This document shows, piece after piece, positions 56,173-64,000 of a stretch of 64,000 nucleotides of DNA (the stretch's first letter is position 1; the number at the start of each line of letters is the position of its first letter). The stretch lies in the IMG/VR virus record IMGVR_UViG_3300008259_000147, positions 1-64,000 of that record. One strand, 5' to 3'. The stretch comes from a virus. The notes below the pieces were generated by a model. That model was not told where the DNA came from and did no database searches. It was given only the letters and a program-made list of their open reading frames with translations. The translations under genes were made by a program, and so were the position numbers.

Positions 56173-59100
56173 TAGAAGTTTATAGTTACTGAGTTAATAA
56201 ATGGACAACTAGGGTTTTGTGGATTATCAAATGTAAACAGAAGTACATCTCCATTACTTAAGTTAACACTATCTGCTTTAATTACAAATGCTAACATTGA
56301 GTTTAGTGTATTGTAAGTAGGGAATGTTGCTAAGTTAGTATAACTTGGAACATCATAGATAGTACTTGTTGTAGTGTTCTCAACAGACAATAAAGTGTTA
56401 GATGTACTAAACATTGTAAACTCTATAATCTCATTTGCATTTACTGTAATGTTAGATCCACCAGGAATACTTGCCCAAGTAGTATCAGTGTTTACTTTCC
56501 ATTGACCAAATGTATCAGAAAGATTACTAAATGAGTAAAGATCATATGTATCAGTTGCACTAGTTAAACCATCACTTGATGTAATGTTTAGATAATCGTG
56601 CGTATCATCTTGATAAGTTCTGTTACCAAGATCTAATCTAAACCATAATCTAGTGGGAGTATCTGTAAGAGCATATGCACTAAAATAAGGAACACCATAT
56701 GCATTTTCTAATGTAAATACAGTACTTAATTTATTATAAGGATTTGTCATTCTGTTAAATGAACTACTTCTAACTAAGCTATTAGTTATTGTACTAAATA
56801 CATAAACAGGTTCTGTAGGGTTATTAGAGTACAAATAAATTTCATCTGTATCTTCAGAGTATTGGAATCTTCCACCAAAACTATCAGGATTTCCCCAAAT
56901 ATCTAATAAACCATTTATAAATGATAAATCAATTGTTGCTATTGTTGCTAATGTAGCATCATCTAATACTTTAATTACATAGTTGCCACTAAGAGAAACT
57001 GAACCATCGCTAACATATGTACCTGGAGATGCTCCTGTATAAGATATCTCAAATCCAGTAGGATCTGCTGCTATAATAGGCACTCTAGTTAAATTAAATG
57101 TTGAAGGAATTATCCCACTAATGCTAATAACTTTTCCAACTGCAAAACTGTTAGGTATATCATATCTAATAGTTTGAGCAATAGGATTATATGTAACACC
57201 TGTAATTCCAGAAATAGTACAAGATGGATTTTTGCTACCCATTACCCAATAAGTATTTTGAGTAGGAACATGAAGTAAAAATGCATTACTTAATTGTCCA
57301 TGACCTCTGCCTACAGATGGTGTTCCCAAACCACGAAATAATTGATCAGGTGTAGCAACACATGGTGAACTTGTAATTCCTGTTGTATATACTTTAGGAT
57401 TTTCTCTCTGTGTAAATAAATCATCTGATTCATACTTTAATACAAATGTAGTTCCTGCATTATTGTATCCTGTTATACCATTACCTGCACCAGTTCCTGT
57501 AAGAATAATACTTCCTTTATTATCTATTGCCATGCTTCCAAAATTACTTGCTGTATAAATACTAGCCCATACTGCATCTATTACAGTACCACCACTTGTA
57601 TATGTAGCAGTTGCATTATAGTCATTAGCAATAGTAAATGTAGTTGGAGTTACTGAAAGAATAGTTGCATAAGTAGTTGAACTAGTATTGCTATTTGGAA
57701 AGTTTAATTCATCTACTGGAGAACTTACAATTCCTGATATTTTAACAACTTCCCCCACTGCATAATGATGAGGAAATATTCCATTATACCCAGCATTAAT
57801 AGCATTAGGTCTTACACTATATGTAATTGTATTAAGAACATTATCTATAGATACATCATATACAGTTGTTTGTTTTCCACTTAAATATGTACTTACAGCT
57901 AGTCCTCCTATATTTGATGCAACATTATATTTACCAGTAATACCATTATCATTTACACCATATGAACCAACTAAGTTATTGGGATTAATTACATAAAATT
58001 GAGCACTTACATTACTTTGAGTTATAGGAATTGTAATAACTCTTTCATTAAAAGAATCATAAGCTATATAAGAAAATTGACTATATGCATCTAAAATTGT
58101 TCTTTTAGATTGAACTAATGAACCATTAGATTGAATATTCCATATCCTAATTAACTTACTAGCAGGACAATCTCCTGCAGCTCCTGTACCCCATATTTGA
58201 GCAACACCAGATTCAGTGTGTGATTCTGACATATAGATTTGATCAGAAACAGCTTTTTTCCAAAATATTCTACCATTAGAATCTACTTTAATTCCTAATC
58301 CACCATAGCAATAATCAGTGTTATAATCATTTATTCCAAAAAATTCACCATGATAATTAAGATTATAAGAAGTGGCTGCTCCAGAATAAGAACTAACACC
58401 TGTACCTACTAATGCTTGATCTACAGTATTAGTTGCATAATCGTACACAAATAAGTTTGCTACATCATAAACATATTTAAGTTCTGTACTAAATGTTTGT
58501 TGTAAGTAATTCATTACAACAAACTTTCCTCCACCTATATGAGTTGCTCCTTGTATTCTTTCTATGCCACCCTGCAATCTAGATAAAGGTGAAGCAGGAC
58601 CATATTCATATCCATCAAATTTTTCATATACAGAAGGAACAATTTCAACATTCCATGCTTCTGTAACAACATTGTATTGATAAAAATTTCTTGTGTACTT
58701 TCCAGTAAAGTATAAGAAATCAGAATCCATTGATATCTGACCACAAATGTTTTCATCCCATAATCCAGAGCCTGCTATAACACCTACTTGAGCTGTTTGA
58801 TTAAATACATAAATATTCATATCATCAACATCAGATCTTGCATCTCTAGCAATACCATATACTAAATTTGAATTAGGATCTGCCACCATTTGTAATGATC
58901 CATCTACCTGAGTAGTAGTACCAGGAAAATCTTTATACAGTTGAATAGTAATTATAGGAGAACCTGAACTAGGAATTACTTGAACCACTCCACCATCAAG
59001 GGACACAAATACTTTATTATTATTTGTATTATAACAAGTACCACCATCTTTTATTTCATAAAGTAAGTACTCACTTGTATCATCTAATCCCTGAAGAAAG

Positions 59101-61811
59101 TTAATTTGTTTGTCTATCCTATTGCTATTTACATATAAACGTCTGCCATAGCTATCAGGAACAACATAAGTTGGATTTAGAACTGGAGTAGCAATAAATC
59201 CATTGGATCCTCCATTTCTTCCATTCTCAATTAAATACCTAGCAGTATTTTCCCAACTTCTAGAAGTAAAGTTTTCATTATAATCAACTATAAGATAACT
59301 ACTAAATAGTCCATAACTATCTCCTGATAAAGAAGCAAATGTAGAATATGTAACATTTGTTGCTGTTAAAGTACTATCAATTGCTGCTGATATTGCAATA
59401 GTATCTCCTGATATTCCTCGTAAATTATAATAAGGATCTCCTGCATCATAATATGTTTTAAATCCTAATTGTTGTGTATCAAAATTATATACCTTAAAAA
59501 ATCCTGTATCATATGAATTGCCTACAGGCCAATTTTTTGTACTATCTTGAAATAACTCTGATCTAACACCATCATTGCGCCCTACTACCCAATTAGGTAC
59601 TCCCGTAGGACATGGTGGAGCAACAGGGCCACCAGCAATACAAGCACAAGGCATTGTAGAACAAAGTATAGGTTGTTCAGGAGGTGCACTTGTAATAGTA
59701 CCCATTGCTGCAGTTGGTCCAGTTGTTATATTATTCCAAGCTGTAATATTACCTCTTTTTAAATAATTAGTTTGAGCATAAGTACCTACATGACCCACAC
59801 TCCAAGTCCCCACTAATGGATTTAATACAATACGAAAGTTGTTAGATGAACCATCAGTAAATACATACAAGTAATTATCTGTAGTATTATACTCCATTAA
59901 TCTTATAGGAGTTGTAGGACCATTAAATAGAAGAGAAAGATCTTGACTATCTACAAAAGTAGTTCCATTATACACTGATACTGTAGTGTTATCTGCAACA
60001 TAAATATATCCTGTATTAGAATTAGTTGCAATGTTTAAAGAGTAGTCTCCACCACTAACAATATGATCTAAAGAATATACAGTAGTAGGTGGTGCTTGTT
60101 CAACTAATGCCATTGTCCAAATAGGTATATCAATATCGTGACCATAACTAGTTGGAGGATCTACAAGATTAACATCTGATGCTATAATTTCTGCAGTAGT
60201 TGATGTATAATATGATGCATATAAAAAGTCATTATAACTTACAGAAGAAGAAGTTGCATATGCAAGTGAACCAGCTTGTGAAATTTGAGGAATATCAGGA
60301 CCTCCTTTTGTAAGGATATTAGGTCCTTCAAATATTACAGATGCACTTGTATAAGTAGAATCAGGCACATCTATTTTAAGATATGGTAATCCTGCAATTA
60401 CTACTGCAGATGCTGTATAAACACCAGCATTGTTAATTGCAGTTGCAATTTGAGTTAATGCTTGAATTAAAGTAAGGCCTGAATAGTTTTGATTAGTTAG
60501 TATAATAACATTTTGTGCAGGTTGCAAGTCTACAGTAATAGTCATATTATCAGTAAGTTCTGCATACCCTGATGCAGTGCCACCTGTTTGATAAGTACCT
60601 GCAGGAGTAAAAGATCCAACTGTGAATGAATTGGGAGTTGCTGCAGTAATTGTTTTAGAAGTTGTTGCAAAAGCAAAAGTATCTGGATTTATACTATTTA
60701 CAAATACTTCTTGTCCTACAGTAAACGCATTAATACCACCTGTGTAGGTATAAGTAGTGCTACCACCTGATACTACAGCATTTGTAATAGTATATCCTAA
60801 TGCAGTACCACCACCTGGCGCAGTTGTTTGAATCTTAATAGGAGCATAGATATTATAACTTCCATTACTTGAGGTAATGGGATTACCTGCATTATCTAAT
60901 AATGGTAGAGCAGGTGATACTCCATCAGATGTACTAAATGAAAAAGTATAATCATTAACATTTGTTGTACCTGTACCATCACCTATTGTGAAATTTACTA
61001 ATCCTGTCAAAGGATCAAAGCAAATAGCACTACTTAATAAAGTAATATCAGGATCAGGACTATTAGTAAAAGTATATACTGGGGCTGATGGGGCTAAAGT
61101 ACAAGTAGTATCAACAGTACTAAAGTTAATAGTTACACCTAATGCAACTGTATCAATTATAGTTGTAAGCTGAAACTTGTATGTATTTCCTTGTCTAAAT
61201 AAAAGAGGATCTGTTGTAGTACCATCACATAAGAAAGGATTAAATCCCACCATAGTGTCTAATCCATAGTATCCCACACCTGATGCACCTGTATTTGGTA
61301 CAGTATAATCTAGAATTTGCTTAACACAACTTACAATATTTGGTGTAGTACAGCCATCTGCTATTTGATAAGATGTTCTACCAATAGGTATGGCAGTAGG
61401 GCCAGCACCACAATCATCTAAAAATCTATCATCAAATGTAGTATCATATACAAGTATTTCTGTATTTGTTACATGAGTGGCATCAGGATAGTTTACAGAA
61501 TAAAACATAGTTTGTTCTGAGTTTACAACTGGCCCTTGCCAAAATGATATTATAGGACACACTATATTTATATAGGTAGCTTCATCTACATAAGATCCCC
61601 CACCTACGCAAGACTTAGTAACAGCTACTCTATAGATTGTATTAGGATTTAATCCTGTAATTGTATAAGTAGTTGTTGTAGAAGGAAGAGGAGTTGTATT
61701 AGCAAGTACCCAATTATTTAATCCACTGGCATCCCATACTTTGTATAGTACATCATACTCATCAGTTGGTAATTGATTTATAGGGAGGGCCCAAGTTAGT
61801 GTAATATCCAT
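56172..61811 (-). CDS. Giant FN3/beta-propeller-like tail fibre protein
   Basis: A 1879-residue fibre-type protein. Residues 1-85 form an FN3-like sandwich (ITLTWALPINQLPTDEYDVL, then YTITGLNPNTIYRVAV). Much of the middle (about 540-1320) reads like a beta-propeller: recurring short strands with NGYIYVADN, NLVYGIARD, NRIFWKK-like units. Three diverged copies of a Thr/Gly-rich module of about 80 residues occur near residues 337-417, 1327-1413 and 1537-1607. The C-terminal ~200 residues are Thr/Ser/Asn-rich beta sequence ending PQNPSCPFINSVTINF. Composition is typical of receptor-binding or adhesion structures. It lies between the small 100-residue gene (16-base gap) and the 325-residue FN3 gene (one-base overlap). 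A role in host or surface glycan binding is inferred. Confidence 0.7.
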   Translation of the reverse strand: MDITLTWALPINQLPTDEYDVLYKVWDASGLNNWVLANTTPLPSTTTTYTITGLNPNTIYRVAVTKSCVGGGSYVDEATYINIVCPIISFWQGPVVNSEQTMFYSVNYPDATHVTNTEILVYDTTFDDRFLDDCGAGPTAIPIGRTSYQIADGCTTPNIVSCVKQILDYTVPNTGASGVGYYGLDTMVGFNPFLCDGTTTDPLLFRQGNTYKFQLTTIIDTVALGVTINFSTVDTTCTLAPSAPVYTFTNSPDPDITLLSSAICFDPLTGLVNFTIGDGTGTTNVNDYTFSFSTSDGVSPALPLLDNAGNPITSSNGSYNIYAPIKIQTTAPGGGTALGYTITNAVVSGGSTTYTYTGGINAFTVGQEVFVNSINPDTFAFATTSKTITAATPNSFTVGSFTPAGTYQTGGTASGYAELTDNMTITVDLQPAQNVIILTNQNYSGLTLIQALTQIATAINNAGVYTASAVVIAGLPYLKIDVPDSTYTSASVIFEGPNILTKGGPDIPQISQAGSLAYATSSSVSYNDFLYASYYTSTTAEIIASDVNLVDPPTSYGHDIDIPIWTMALVEQAPPTTVYSLDHIVSGGDYSLNIATNSNTGYIYVADNTTVSVYNGTTFVDSQDLSLLFNGPTTPIRLMEYNTTDNYLYVFTDGSSNNFRIVLNPLVGTWSVGHVGTYAQTNYLKRGNITAWNNITTGPTAAMGTITSAPPEQPILCSTMPCACIAGGPVAPPCPTGVPNWVVGRNDGVRSELFQDSTKNWPVGNSYDTGFFKVYNFDTQQLGFKTYYDAGDPYYNLRGISGDTIAISAAIDSTLTATNVTYSTFASLSGDSYGLFSSYLIVDYNENFTSRSWENTARYLIENGRNGGSNGFIATPVLNPTYVVPDSYGRRLYVNSNRIDKQINFLQGLDDTSEYLLYEIKDGGTCYNTNNNKVFVSLDGGVVQVIPSSGSPIITIQLYKDFPGTTTQVDGSLQMVADPNSNLVYGIARDARSDVDDMNIYVFNQTAQVGVIAGSGLWDENICGQISMDSDFLYFTGKYTRNFYQYNVVTEAWNVEIVPSVYEKFDGYEYGPASPLSRLQGGIERIQGATHIGGGKFVVMNYLQQTFSTELKYVYDVANLFVYDYATNTVDQALVGTGVSSYSGAATSYNLNYHGEFFGINDYNTDYCYGGLGIKVDSNGRIFWKKAVSDQIYMSESHTESGVAQIWGTGAAGDCPASKLIRIWNIQSNGSLVQSKRTILDAYSQFSYIAYDSFNERVITIPITQSNVSAQFYVINPNNLVGSYGVNDNGITGKYNVASNIGGLAVSTYLSGKQTTVYDVSIDNVLNTITYSVRPNAINAGYNGIFPHHYAVGEVVKISGIVSSPVDELNFPNSNTSSTTYATILSVTPTTFTIANDYNATATYTSGGTVIDAVWASIYTASNFGSMAIDNKGSIILTGTGAGNGITGYNNAGTTFVLKYESDDLFTQRENPKVYTTGITSSPCVATPDQLFRGLGTPSVGRGHGQLSNAFLLHVPTQNTYWVMGSKNPSCTISGITGVTYNPIAQTIRYDIPNSFAVGKVISISGIIPSTFNLTRVPIIAADPTGFEISYTGASPGTYVSDGSVSLSGNYVIKVLDDATLATIATIDLSFINGLLDIWGNPDSFGGRFQYSEDTDEIYLYSNNPTEPVYVFSTITNSLVRSSSFNRMTNPYNKLSTVFTLENAYGVPYFSAYALTDTPTRLWFRLDLGNRTYQDDTHDYLNITSSDGLTSATDTYDLYSFSNLSDTFGQWKVNTDTTWASIPGGSNITVNANEIIEFTMFSTSNTLLSVENTTTSTIYDVPSYTNLATFPTYNTLNSMLAFVIKADSVNLSNGDVLLFTFDNPQNPSCPFINSVTINF
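56990..60800 (-). repeat. Three dispersed copies of a beta module in the fibre gene
   Basis: Copies at about 60560-60800, 57570-57830 and 56990-57200 share the plan N-x-F-x-V-G-(Q/E/K)-x-(V/I)-x-I-(S/N)-x-I. An I-x-(A/S)-x-(T/D)-P-(T/N)-x-F-x-(V/I) strand follows, and each closes with a Gly-Thr-Tyr or Ala-Thr-Tyr turn and Ser/Gly-Gly-(T/S). The span listed includes unrelated fibre sequence between copies. This is an insert-type beta domain reused within one protein. Confidence 0.55.
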
Positions 61812-61827
61812 TTTATCTTTTATTTAT

Positions 61828-62130
61828 TTATTCAACTATTTGCCAATAGACTGTACCATTGTCATTTATGTTAGTACTGCGTATCTCAAAACTTACATTA
61901 GGAATGGTGTTAGGAGAATATACATATAAGTTACCAATTAAAGTGGTAGTATCTTGATTTCTTGTTATCAATACAGCCTTGCCTGCATTGAAAGTATTTA
62001 CTGTTACTTTACCTAGTGCAATATCAGCAAAGCCTGATGTCTCATAGTTTACATCAGGAGTTATCTCAACATTTGTGAGTTCTTGTTCTCCTGTTATAGG
62101 ATTTAAAGTATATGTTTCTATTCTTGCCAT
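61828..62130 (-). CDS. Small fibre-module accessory protein
   Basis: A 100-residue protein made mostly of predicted short strands: MARIETYTLNPITGEQELTN, then ALGKVTVNTFNAGKAVLITR, ending WQIVE. It has no signal peptide, membrane segment or catalytic motif. Size, beta content and position between two fibre genes suggest a fibre chaperone, adaptor or a small trimeric spike, but I cannot assign it to a family. The start overlaps the stop of the upstream fibre gene by one base (TAATG), and 16 bases separate it from the giant fibre gene, so it is co-translated with the fibre. The existence of the gene is well supported by this packing; function is open. Confidence 0.65.
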   Translation of the reverse strand: MARIETYTLNPITGEQELTNVEITPDVNYETSGFADIALGKVTVNTFNAGKAVLITRNQDTTTLIGNLYVYSPNTIPNVSFEIRSTNINDNGTVYWQIVE

Positions 62131-64000
62131 TATGAGTAAAAATATACTGCTGGTACTGTAGTAGTTAACAATGATAAAGTTAATGCACTAGTATTTGCAG
62201 GAAGTGCTGCATAAGTAAATGTGCCACTATAATGTGTATAATTAGCATTGTTTCCGCCAGCAGGTGCTAAGCTGGCTAATGGATATAAGTTAGATACTGG
62301 ATGACTGCTAAATGTAACATTTGCTACAGAGTTATTTACTGAACATAACCATGCTACTCCTGCTGGTAAAGTTCCACTTAGACCTGTTAAAGTTTTTCCT
62401 GCTATTGAATCACATGTAAATTCACCACTATCTAATATTAAAGCACTAGGGTAACCATTTACATCTGAATAAATTCCAAGTCTTCCTCTACTTCCTGCTG
62501 TACCTGCATTAGTTACATTGCACCCAAGCCTTGTAACAGTGATAGCATTTGCTATGTATATTTTGTAAAATTTAATTATGTTTCCAGGTAATGAGATAGT
62601 AGATAAACTGCCACCACCTTGCACTCCTAAGTTCCAATAACCTGCTGTAACATAATTAGGTTTGCTATTAAATGTAGTCCAATCAGTACTACTCAAATAA
62701 CCATTAGTTGATGTTGTTGCTTGAGTAATAGCAAGAGTTCTATCAGAACTTAAACTACCACCACCTGTTAAAGGTGCTGTTGTATTAATCAATAATGCAG
62801 GACTAACAGGTGTATAACCTAATATTGTCGCAATAGATGCAGTTTTCCATTGTGTAACTGCACTATCAAAATATAATGTATTTCTATCTGCAGGACTCTG
62901 AGCTTGTACATCATGCAACTCTTTTAACTCATAACCATTCTGTACTTTAACATACATTCTTCCTGCTGCACCATTTGATGCAGTAGTAACATAACCAAGA
63001 TAAACTAAATGATTAGGAGCATATGGTTTTACATTGGTAATAGTTCCTGCTGTTGCACCTAAGTAGATATAATCTCCATCTGCCCATGTAGCTGTTGGAA
63101 ACAATGTAAGTCCATCTAATTGTCCTTGTACTATAACAAGTCCTTTCTGATTAGCACCAATAGATGTAGATTGAACTACACCAATTGTCTGAGCAGATGT
63201 TCCATCAGTTGTGTTGTATGCTAACTTAACTTTTATTCTATCTCCTTGTCCACCGAATACATATACAGGTTGACCTTTGTTGATGGTGATAGATTCAGCA
63301 TTGGTTACATACGCAAGGAGAGTGTTAGGTGCTGTACCTATACATTGGAATCCTACTAATGTAGCATTATATACTAATAGCATCTCTGCCCCATTCACAA
63401 TATCACCACCAATTAATGCACCATCATTGTTTCTGTATAATGCAACCGCACCTAATCCATTAATATCAATAGTTGCACTTGTTGTATTACCATTGATAAA
63501 CCTAATCAGATAACAATCTCCATCTGCATAGCCTATTACTCCTGTAATAGTAGTTGTGTAAGTATCAGTTCCTGCTGCCGTTCCTTTAGTAATACTTCCA
63601 CTAACATTAGCACTCAAAGTAGTGCCTGATAAAGTAAGACCTGACCCTACAGTAATCTCTTCCATTATACCTGCTGTCACAGAGTTTCTACCTACTAACT
63701 TTCCTTTATCAACTGAAGAAGAAATATCAGGAGTAGTTCCTCCACTAGAAGTTAATAGACCTGTTGCTGTTACTGCTGTAACTCCACCACCTCCACCTGA
63801 AGCAGCAATAGTAACATCTACTTTATTATTTGTAGGATCATCTACTGCAGTAATTGTAATATTAGTTCCTTCAATAAAGTTTAAAGTTGGTTCTTGCCCT
63901 ACGTCTACTCCATTTTTCTGAACTTTTGTATCAGAACCACTTTGAAGCATTTTGATTAATTGCTCTAATAAATCATCTCTATCAGTTGCAATAGGAAATG
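62130..64000 (-). CDS. Tail fibre protein, 5' end beyond window
   Basis: At least 606 residues, and the frame remains open to the window edge. Codons before the Met at 63950 read PIATDRDDLLEQLIK, an N-terminal pattern I know from phage fibre proteins, so the true start lies outside. The N-terminal region is a short strand-rich stalk (VTAVTATGLLTSSGGTTPDI). The middle, about residues 150-345 counted from Met63950, resembles capsid- or fibre-associated beta domains (QPVYVFGGQGDRIKV, VIVQGQLDGL). Next comes the widespread fibre element APLTGGGSLSSDRTLAITQA with NGYLSSTDWTTFNSK. The C-terminal ~170 residues look like a carbohydrate-binding or trimeric tip domain. Likely role: receptor recognition. 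It is the first gene of the visible block. Confidence 0.8.
   Translation of the reverse strand, partial: FPIATDRDDLLEQLIKMLQSGSDTKVQKNGVDVGQEPTLNFIEGTNITITAVDDPTNNKVDVTIAASGGGGGVTAVTATGLLTSSGGTTPDISSSVDKGKLVGRNSVTAGIMEEITVGSGLTLSGTTLSANVSGSITKGTAAGTDTYTTTITGVIGYADGDCYLIRFINGNTTSATIDINGLGAVALYRNNDGALIGGDIVNGAEMLLVYNATLVGFQCIGTAPNTLLAYVTNAESITINKGQPVYVFGGQGDRIKVKLAYNTTDGTSAQTIGVVQSTSIGANQKGLVIVQGQLDGLTLFPTATWADGDYIYLGATAGTITNVKPYAPNHLVYLGYVTTASNGAAGRMYVKVQNGYELKELHDVQAQSPADRNTLYFDSAVTQWKTASIATILGYTPVSPALLINTTAPLTGGGSLSSDRTLAITQATTSTNGYLSSTDWTTFNSKPNYVTAGYWNLGVQGGGSLSTISLPGNIIKFYKIYIANAITVTRLGCNVTNAGTAGSRGRLGIYSDVNGYPSALILDSGEFTCDSIAGKTLTGLSGTLPAGVAWLCSVNNSVANVTFSSHPVSNLYPLASLAPAGGNNANYTHYSGTFTYAALPANTSALTLSLLTTTVPAVYFYS

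Noticed and set aside
63277-63921. Plus-strand open frames near the right edge
   Set aside because: They overlap the tail fibre gene completely and read as its antisense; no start context or domain supports them.
1-64000. CRISPR arrays, tRNA genes, insertion sequences or att sites
   Set aside because: I saw no regularly spaced repeats, no tRNA-like cloverleaf, no transposase or integrase and no long direct repeats; coding density leaves almost no room.

Overview
The window is one uninterrupted block of virion genes from a large, AT-rich tailed phage, best explained as a crAss-like phage (Crassvirales-type podovirus) of a Bacteroidota host. Every supported gene lies on the minus strand, so transcription runs from position 64000 towards 1. 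Packing is extremely tight: most neighbours overlap by 1-14 bases or are separated by under 20, and the longest gap is 74 bases (55121-55194). No tRNA, CRISPR, insertion sequence, integrase, portal, major capsid, terminase or replication gene is visible. The crAss-like call rests on: (i) a 5242-residue protein with the G-S-D-x-D-x-D signature of crAss-like virion RNA polymerase (D2855, D2857, D2859), next to other giant internal proteins; (ii) the adjacent pair of tail ring proteins with crAss-type N-termini, followed by a very large tail-knob/stabilisation protein; (iii) a GH24 lysozyme beside a conserved ~190-residue protein of unknown role. The Bacteroidota host is an inference from this affinity, the low GC and the absence of Shine-Dalgarno sequences at the starts I inspected.

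Layout in transcription order. 64000-55195: adhesion module (tail fibre open at the window edge, a 100-residue accessory, a 1879-residue FN3/beta-propeller-like fibre, a 325-residue FN3 protein). 55167-55135: a strong RNA hairpin with a GCAA loop. 55120-53195: metallophosphoesterase and a conserved crAss-type protein. 53198-45255: GH24 endolysin, two tail ring proteins, a small HExxH zincin and the 1747-residue tail knob with a hydrophobic insert. 45258-38301: two virion-associated muralytic proteins, one a chain of two zincins, an ART-like domain, a lysozyme-like region and a GH24-like domain, the other ending in an amidase_2 domain. 38292-24604: four internal/cargo-type proteins (922, 1088, 967 and 1555 residues). 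24592-2049: the 5242-residue RNA polymerase giant and a 2267-residue giant with a RecB-like nuclease domain. 2013-1: small genes, including basic 'MAK' proteins, one of them fused to a beta-rich domain, and a cytochrome c-like lipoprotein.

Inferred joint role: the fibres bind the host, the knob opens a path, the muralytic proteins breach peptidoglycan, and the packaged giants (polymerase, P-loop, nuclease, zincin domains) enter with the DNA to start transcription. The strongest candidate for something undescribed is a recurrent Gly-Gly-x-Leu-x-Lys-Ala-Gln-x-Gly separator found ten times in three neighbouring proteins (32193-45258). In the 1663-residue protein it falls between successive domains, which suggests a processing or assembly signal. 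Others are a three-copy zincin module with two copies lacking the first metal His, a c-type-cytochrome-like lipoprotein, and a small basic protein fused to a beta-structured domain.
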